Shown here: piece by piece, positions 8,247 through 12,926 of the stretch
Layout of the letters: the number at the start of each line of letters is the position of its first letter
How positions within the stretch are numbered: the first letter of the stretch is position 1
From: Holophagales bacterium
Lineage (GTDB): Bacteria > Acidobacteriota > Holophagae > Holophagales > Holophagaceae
NCBI GenBank assembly: GCA_031256155.1
Contig: JAIRRD010000270.1
Span: 1 to 12,926 of the forward strand
DNA: 12,926 bases
Direction: 5' to 3'
The notes under the pieces: generated by a model
What the model was told of the DNA's origin: nothing
Database searches by the model: none
Seen by the model: only the letters and a program-made list of their open reading frames with translations
Made by a program: the position numbers and the translations under genes

Positions 8247-9287
8247 TTAGTCTAAGATTTGGATACGTCTTAAAAACGGAATGTCATCTAAAAGCACCGC
8301 TGTACCGCGAACAACAGCCGTTTCAGGATCATCGGCCCGATAGCAGGGAAGATGAGTTTCCTTGCCAATGCGCATATCCAGTCCCGGTATTTTAGAGCCG
8401 CCTCCAGTAAGACAAATGCCCCTGTCAATGAGGTCTGCCGCAAGTTGCGGCGGAGTTTCATTGAGCGCCCTGCGAACCAGATCAACAATTGCAGAAATGG
8501 GTTCGTTTAGAGCCTCACGGATTTCCGTGTCATTTAAGAGCAGGGTCTTTGGCAGACCTTCAAACTGATCTCTGCCAGAAACGCTCATTGTGCGCGTGTT
8601 TTCACTGGGATAAGCAGAACCAATCTTCCATTTGACATCTTCTGCTGCACTCTCTGAAATCAAAATGTTATATTTTTCACGAATATATTTAATGATAGCT
8701 TCATTCATCTCATCCCCCGCAACAGGGATTGAGTCAGAAAACACTTTGCCGTTGTAAGCAATCACCGCAACATCAGTTGTTCCGCCGCCAACGTCAACAA
8801 CCATACAGCCGCGCTTTTCATATATGGACAGCCCTGCGCCAATGGCAGCTACCATTGTTTGGTCAACCAGGAACACTTCACCGGCCTTTGCGTCATGACA
8901 AACCTGCCTGACCGCACGACGGGCAACCTGATGAGCCCTTGGAGGTACGCTTACTACTATCCGCGTGTTGAATTTACGGCGCGGCCTCGCTTTTTGGATA
9001 AACGCCGCAAGCATTCTCTCCGCCGCGTCAACCTCAAAAATCATTCCGTCTTTCATAGGGCGAATAGTTGAAACACCCTGAGGCGAACGTCCAAGTAATT
9101 GTTTGGCTTCATCGCCAACGGCTTCGACCTCATGTGTAGCAAGATTCAACGCAACGATCGAAGGCTCGTAGACAACAATGCGCCCGGCCTGTCTTGTGTA
9201 AACAAGTACGGATGCTGTGCCAAGATCAATCGCTAGATCAGACGTAAAGAGATTGGACCAGAATAGGCTTGAAAATATGTGTGCCAC
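8247..9287 (-). CDS. mreB: MreB, actin-like cell shape protein (divergent nucleotide pocket)
   Basis: Cytoplasmic actin homologue that polymerises on the inner membrane and organises lateral-wall synthesis. From the GTG at 9287 it is 346 residues, the usual MreB size. The N terminus AHIFSSLFWSNLF could act as the membrane-binding helix. Visible motifs are phosphate-1 IDLGTA (about 20-25), EPSIVAL (41-47), phosphate-2 VVDVGGGTTDVAVI (163-176) and the adenosine motif LTGGGS (293-298). Compared with classical MreB, the second Glu of IEEPMAAAIGAG is Gln143 (VDQTMVAAIGAG), the Asp of GGD-x-x-DEAI is Asn195 (AGDEMNEAI), and TANTLIY reads TASVLVY with Ser26. The catalytic-type Thr170 is kept. An in-frame TTG at 9362 would add 25 residues with a hydrophobic stretch but has only a weak ribosome binding site. 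It is first in the cluster and divergent from mutAB. Confidence 0.95.
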   Translation of the reverse strand: MAHIFSSLFWSNLFTSDLAIDLGTASVLVYTRQAGRIVVYEPSIVALNLATHEVEAVGDEAKQLLGRSPQGVSTIRPMKDGMIFEVDAAERMLAAFIQKARPRRKFNTRIVVSVPPRAHQVARRAVRQVCHDAKAGEVFLVDQTMVAAIGAGLSIYEKRGCMVVDVGGGTTDVAVIAYNGKVFSDSIPVAGDEMNEAIIKYIREKYNILISESAAEDVKWKIGSAYPSENTRTMSVSGRDQFEGLPKTLLLNDTEIREALNEPISAIVDLVRRALNETPPQLAADLIDRGICLTGGGSKIPGLDMRIGKETHLPCYRADDPETAVVRGTAVLLDDIPFLRRIQILD

Positions 9288-9294
9288 CAGAATG

Positions 9295-9299
9295 CTCCC
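9295..9299 (-). promoter_or_regulatory. Ribosome binding site that decides the mreB start
   Basis: The minus strand reads GGGAG, seven bases before the GTG at 9285-9287. Initiation here gives a 346-residue protein of normal MreB length, whereas the upstream TTG (9360-9362) has only AAGG about eleven bases away. Confidence 0.7.
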
Positions 9300-9442
9300 G
9301 GAACTAAACCAGAATACCGCATAACTCAATAAAGCGAGTTTGATTTTACCTGAACAGTCCAAAGTAAGACTGCCTTAATCAATCATTTCACAATGAATCA
9401 AGTTTTTGTAGGGTAAAACTATAATAATGAAATTTTTTATTT

Positions 9443-9451
9443 TGCTATAAC
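9443..9451 (+). promoter_or_regulatory. Candidate extended -10 promoter element for mutAB
   Basis: The sequence is TGCTATAAC, a TG-N-TATAAC extended -10 with one mismatch from consensus. It would start transcription near 9458, about 48 bases before the mutA ATG. No recognisable -35 lies 15-19 bases upstream, where the DNA is A/T-rich. Prediction by eye only. Confidence 0.4.
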
Positions 9452-9493
9452 ATGTAAAATGCGTCCTTTTATCTTGTAAGGACTCTTTGAACC

Positions 9494-9500
9494 AAGGAGG
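9494..9500 (+). promoter_or_regulatory. Strong ribosome binding site of mutA
   Basis: AAGGAGG, near-perfect to the 16S rRNA tail, five bases before the ATG at 9506. It fixes the start and suggests high translation. Confidence 0.85.
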
Positions 9501-9505
9501 CGCTG

Positions 9506-11584
9506 ATGGCGGATCATAAAAACCCGGGGGTTGGTGAGCGGCTGTTGTCGGAGTTTCCGGCACCGTCTCTGGATGCCTGGAAAGAAGAAGTCATACGGCT
9601 TCTGAAGGGTGCTCCATATGAAAAAAAGATGCTGACCCCAACCTATGAAGGCATAACTCTACAGTCAATTTATACGGCAGAGGACACCAAAGATTTGCCT
9701 TTTCAGGACACATTGCCCGGTGAATGGCCGTATTTGCGCGGCACCGAAGCGTTGGGCAAGCGCTTAAATGGCTGGCTGGTCGCTCAGGAACTGCCTTTTG
9801 CGGATCCTAAAGACTTTAACGAAGCGCTTCGATATGACCTTGAACGCGGACAAAACGCCGTAACCATTCTTTTGGATGCCGCAGGGTATCGGGGGCTTGA
9901 CGCTGATCAAGCCGAAACGGATATGGTTGGCAGAAATGGAACATCTGTTTCAGCCTTTGCTGATGCTGTCCAGCTACTGGATGGCATTGACCCGGCTATC
10001 CCAACAATGGTTGTAGGCGGCGCGGGCTCAATTCCCGCCGCAGCACTGGTTGTTGCCGCCATGCAAGCAAAAGGCGCAGACCTGACCAAGGCAAATTTGA
10101 CACTCGGGAACGACCCATTGGGTTTTCTCGCCGTCAACGGCCAACTGCCAATGAGTGTCGAGGAAGCGTTTGATGGACTTGCCAGCCTCACAAACTGGGC
10201 TATAGCCAGTGCGCCAAAGACGAAGACCCTGGTTGCCTGCGGATTCCCATACTTTGAATCCGGCGCGAATTCCGTACAACAGTTAGCTTTTACCTTATCC
10301 AGCGCTGTAGCTGCGCTAAGGGCTATGGAAACACGCGGTATTAGCGTTGAAAACGCCGCATCCAGAATGGTATTTCGCCTCAAGGTCGGCGGACACTTCT
10401 TTATGGAAATTGCCAAATTGCGTGCGATGCGCGTTCTTTGGGCGCAAGTGGCCAGAGCTTGCGGCGCGAGTGATGAAGCCGCCAAAATTTGTATGCAAAC
10501 TAAAAACGGGCGTCTCAACAAAACCCAGTTTGACCCATATGTAAATATGTTGCGCGGAACAACCGAGGCTTTTGCCGCAATCGCTGGCGGGGCAGACACT
10601 TTGCACATCGGCGCGTATGATGAGGCGCTGGGCGGCCAGCCATCGAACCTGGGACGCAGGATTGCCAGAAACACACAGATTGTGCTGCGCGAAGAGTCCA
10701 GGCTGGATCATGTGGTTGACCTGGCTGGCGGCAGTTGGGCTGTAGAAACTTTAACCCATCAGCTTATAACAGCCGCCTGGAAGCTGTTCCGGGAAGTCGA
10801 GGCAATGGGAGGTCTGCAAAAGGCTCTGGAGACGGGCTTTGTTCAAAAAGCCATTGGCGAAATCGCCAAAGCGCGGCGCAAAGCCGTTGCCGCACGTACC
10901 GATGTAATTGTCGGAACAAATCAATATCCAAACGCACTGGAAGCTGAACCTGAAATTAAGAAAATTGACCACGCTGCAATTAAAGCCAGTCTGGGAGCAA
11001 AAGCGGCCGCCGCGAGAAAGGGACAGGCCAAATCAAAAGATTTTACAGCCCTGCTTAACGCCGCACCCAAGTCAACACTCGGCGAACTCTCCCAGGCTAT
11101 GGGACGTTCCGGCAGTATAAAAGTTGAGCCATTGTCAGTTTTCCGTACAACGGAAGCATTGGAAACCTTGCGTAAAGCTATGATTAGAGCCAGAAAAGGT
11201 AAAACAGATGTCTTTTTGGCAAACCTCGGCCCCATTGGCGCTTACATGCCGCGCCTTGACTTTACCCGCACTTTCTTCCAGGTTGGCGGATTCAGCGTAG
11301 AGGACAAGTCATGGTTCAAGACCCCTGAGGAGGCCGCAAAAGCCGCTATTGACAGCGGCGCACCAATTATTGTGGCTGTTGGCCTGGATGACACCTATGT
11401 TGAACAGGTTCCGGCACTCGCAGGCACGATTAAAGCGTCCGGCGCCAAAACAGTTTTAGTCGCGGGCTTGCTTAAAGACAGCGCGGATGCTTTCAAAGCG
11501 GCCGGTGTAGATGATTTTATTCATGTTAAGAGTGATGTCCACGCCGTATTGAGCGGCCTGGCCAAAGGTTTGGAGGTGTTTTGA
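9506..11584 (+). CDS. mutA: Methylmalonyl-CoA mutase small (non-catalytic) subunit
   Basis: Partner of MutB in the heterodimeric, adenosylcobalamin-dependent mutase that interconverts (R)-methylmalonyl-CoA and succinyl-CoA. Its 692 residues form a TIM-barrel-like domain, an Ala/Lys-rich linker (about 480-530) and a degenerate B12-type domain (about 560-692). The segment [11 protein letters not shown]...WLVAQELPF aligns without gaps to MutB's FLRGPYASM...WTVRQYAGF in this window. It places Glu95 at the catalytic Tyr and Ala93 at the substrate-binding Arg, as expected of a non-catalytic subunit. The cobalamin-ligand motif D-x-H-x-x-G reads N-L-G-P-I-G (about 573-578), so it should not ligate cobalt. 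The length is some 50 residues above the Propionibacterium subunit as I recall it. The stop overlaps the mutB start by one base. It could serve propionate production or propionyl-CoA breakdown; the direction cannot be told from sequence. Confidence 0.95.
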   Translation: MADHKNPGVGERLLSEFPAPSLDAWKEEVIRLLKGAPYEKKMLTPTYEGITLQSIYTAEDTKDLPFQDTLPGEWPYLRGTEALGKRLNGWLVAQELPFADPKDFNEALRYDLERGQNAVTILLDAAGYRGLDADQAETDMVGRNGTSVSAFADAVQLLDGIDPAIPTMVVGGAGSIPAAALVVAAMQAKGADLTKANLTLGNDPLGFLAVNGQLPMSVEEAFDGLASLTNWAIASAPKTKTLVACGFPYFESGANSVQQLAFTLSSAVAALRAMETRGISVENAASRMVFRLKVGGHFFMEIAKLRAMRVLWAQVARACGASDEAAKICMQTKNGRLNKTQFDPYVNMLRGTTEAFAAIAGGADTLHIGAYDEALGGQPSNLGRRIARNTQIVLREESRLDHVVDLAGGSWAVETLTHQLITAAWKLFREVEAMGGLQKALETGFVQKAIGEIAKARRKAVAARTDVIVGTNQYPNALEAEPEIKKIDHAAIKASLGAKAAAARKGQAKSKDFTALLNAAPKSTLGELSQAMGRSGSIKVEPLSVFRTTEALETLRKAMIRARKGKTDVFLANLGPIGAYMPRLDFTRTFFQVGGFSVEDKSWFKTPEEAAKAAIDSGAPIIVAVGLDDTYVEQVPALAGTIKASGAKTVLVAGLLKDSADAFKAAGVDDFIHVKSDVHAVLSGLAKGLEVF
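11572..11576 (+). promoter_or_regulatory. Ribosome binding site of mutB inside the end of mutA
   Basis: GGAGG seven bases before the mutB ATG at 11584, within the last codons of mutA. With the TGATG overlap it implies coupled translation and equal subunit amounts. Confidence 0.75.
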
Positions 11585-12926
11585 TGATTCCCGATTTCAG
11601 TGCTGCTGAGCTTCAGACAACCGCATCAAAAGGAAAAGCGTGCTGGGAAAAACAAGCCGGCGACACGTCCAAACTGACCTGGATAACAAATGAGCAGATT
11701 GCCGTCAAGCCCATGTACTCCGCCGAAGATAACGCCGGTGCCGAGCATTTGGCTTATCTGGCCGGAATACCGCCCTTTTTGCGCGGCCCTTACGCATCCA
11801 TGTATGTAATACGTCCCTGGACAGTCCGTCAGTACGCTGGTTTTTCGACAGCGGAAGAATCCAACGCTTTTTACCGCCGCAATCTGGCAGCAGGTCAAAA
11901 GGGTCTGAGCGTTGCCTTTGACCTAGCCACACACAGAGGCTACGATTCGGATCACCAAAGAGTATTTGGCGATGTCGGCAAAGCCGGAGTTGCCATTGAC
12001 AGTATTCTGGACATGAAAGTCCTCTTTGACCAGATTCCCCTTGACAAAATGAGCGTTTCCATGACCATGAACGGCGCAGTTCTTCCAGTCATGGCCTTTT
12101 ACATAGTGGCGGGTCTGGAGCAGGGAGCCAGGCTGGAGCAGTTGAGCGGAACCATTCAGAACGACATCTTAAAAGAGTTCATGGTTCGCAACACCTATAT
12201 CTATCCTCCAAAACCAAGCATGAAAATAATCGCGGACATCATTGCCTACACCGCGAAAAATATGCCTAAATTCAACTCCATCTCTATTTCCGGTTACCAC
12301 ATGCAGGAAGCAGGAGCCACAGCCGACCTTGAAATGGCCTATACACTCGCGGATGGCGTTGAGTATGTGAGAGCGGGCTTAAAGGCTGGACTCAAAGTTG
12401 ATGAATTTGCCCCGCGCCTCAGTTTCTTCTGGGGTGAGGGCATGAACCACTTTATGGAAGTCGCCAAACTGAGAGCCGGTCGGCTCCTTTGGGCTAAACT
12501 CTTAAAATCTTTCGATTGCAATGACCCGAAATCCATGGCACTGAGGACACATAGCCAGACCTCAGGCTGGTCGCTGGCCGAGCAAGACCCGTTCAACAAC
12601 GTGACCCGCACATGTGTAGAAGCTATGGCCGCCGCGCTTGGCCACACACAGTCGCTGCACACAAACGCGCTGGACGAAGCTATTGCCCTGCCAACCGACT
12701 TCAGCGCCCGCATTGCCCGCAATACTCAGTTATTCCTTCAGGATGAAACCGGAATATGCAAAATTGTTGACCCCTGGGGAGGTTCCTACTATCTGGAAAG
12801 TCTCACAAACGAAATTATGCGGCTTGGATGGAAGCACATACAGGAAGTTGAAAAACTTGGCGGCATGGCAGCAGCCACGGAAACCGGCCTACCCAAGCTC
12901 CGCATCGAAGAAGCCGCAGCAAGGCG
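11584..12926 (+). CDS. mutB: Methylmalonyl-CoA mutase large (catalytic) subunit, 3' end outside the window
   Basis: Frame open from the ATG at 11584 to the right edge: 447 complete codons, about 60 percent of the usual 700-plus. It is highly similar throughout to MutB as I recall it: [18 protein letters not shown] (77-94), [18 protein letters not shown] (106-123), [15 protein letters not shown] (155-169), [19 protein letters not shown] (234-252) and [11 protein letters not shown] (323-333). Catalytic and substrate residues are intact at a constant offset of five from the Propionibacterium numbering: Tyr70, Arg82, Tyr84, Gln192, Arg202 and His239. TYIYPP (204-209) with RQYAGF favours methylmalonyl-CoA over isobutyryl-CoA or ethylmalonyl-CoA mutase. 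The C-terminal cobalamin domain with D-x-H-x-x-G must lie beyond the edge. It forms an operon with mutA; the epimerase and the MeaB-type chaperone are not seen and may follow downstream. Confidence 0.97.
   Translation, partial: MIPDFSAAELQTTASKGKACWEKQAGDTSKLTWITNEQIAVKPMYSAEDNAGAEHLAYLAGIPPFLRGPYASMYVIRPWTVRQYAGFSTAEESNAFYRRNLAAGQKGLSVAFDLATHRGYDSDHQRVFGDVGKAGVAIDSILDMKVLFDQIPLDKMSVSMTMNGAVLPVMAFYIVAGLEQGARLEQLSGTIQNDILKEFMVRNTYIYPPKPSMKIIADIIAYTAKNMPKFNSISISGYHMQEAGATADLEMAYTLADGVEYVRAGLKAGLKVDEFAPRLSFFWGEGMNHFMEVAKLRAGRLLWAKLLKSFDCNDPKSMALRTHSQTSGWSLAEQDPFNNVTRTCVEAMAAALGHTQSLHTNALDEAIALPTDFSARIARNTQLFLQDETGICKIVDPWGGSYYLESLTNEIMRLGWKHIQEVEKLGGMAAATETGLPKLRIEEAAAR

Larger units (their letters stand above)
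9288..9505. other. Divergent control region between mreB and mutA
   Basis: 218 bases, the longest non-coding stretch in the window if mreB starts at 9287. The part at 9405-9460 is very AT-rich and most likely holds both promoters. For the minus strand, TATAGT (9418-9423) and the overlapping TATTAT (9421-9426) resemble -10 boxes, without a good -35, and would leave an mreB leader of about 120 bases. For the plus strand see the extended -10 at 9443-9451. A small inverted repeat, AACTC and GAGTT around an 8-base loop, lies in the mreB leader near 9324-9341. I recognise no riboswitch or tRNA here, and in particular no B12 riboswitch ahead of mutA. Confidence 0.5.

Noticed and set aside
9907..10674. 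Long antisense open frame (255 codons) inside mutA.
   Set aside because: It lies wholly opposite the well-supported mutA, has no recognisable domain, and fits the mirror frame expected from codon bias.
12339..12722. Antisense open frame of 127 codons opposite the 3' part of the visible mutB.
   Set aside because: The plus strand encodes continuous, highly conserved MutB sequence here; the antisense product is low-complexity Ser/Ala-rich and has no clear ribosome binding site.

Overview
The window reads as a stretch of chromosome from a Gram-negative-type, probably rod-shaped and at least partly anaerobic or fermentative bacterium. The shape evidence is a complete, tightly packed elongasome cluster, mreB-mreC-mreD-mrdA(PBP2)-rodA. 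The metabolic evidence is an aspartase gene and a two-gene, B12-dependent methylmalonyl-CoA mutase. Base composition looks moderate by eye, with rodA more AT-rich than mutA. I cannot place the organism in a phylum from what I see. There are no RNA genes, insertion sequences, CRISPR arrays or phage genes, and no gap between genes exceeds about 220 bases.

Layout. (1) 2-1399 (+): aspartate ammonia-lyase, cut at its 5' end by the window edge. (2) 1416-3758 (-): a secreted 780-residue protein with eleven Asp-box (BNR) repeats, a VPS10/sortilin-like or sialidase-like beta-propeller of unknown substrate; it converges on aspA with a 16-base gap. (3) 3821-9287 (-): the elongation cluster, transcribed right to left as mreB, mreC, mreD, mrdA, rodA. 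Three of its junctions overlap or lie within 4 bases. The propeller gene follows rodA in the same direction after 62 bases that hold a 25-base dyad. (4) 9288-9505: a divergent control region. (5) 9506 to the window end (+): mutA and mutB, overlapping by one base, with mutB cut by the right edge.

How it fits together. MreB filaments, MreC, MreD, PBP2 (transpeptidase) and RodA (glycosyltransferase) form the lateral-wall synthesis machine. MutA and MutB interconvert methylmalonyl-CoA and succinyl-CoA. Aspartase yields fumarate, so aspA and mutAB could both feed a fumarate-succinate-propionate route, though they are not one operon. The most notable point is that this MreB differs from classical MreBs at several nucleotide-pocket positions, including an actin-like Gln at the catalytic Glu position. 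Nothing here amounts to a clear new multi-gene system; it is mostly core genome with a few details worth checking.
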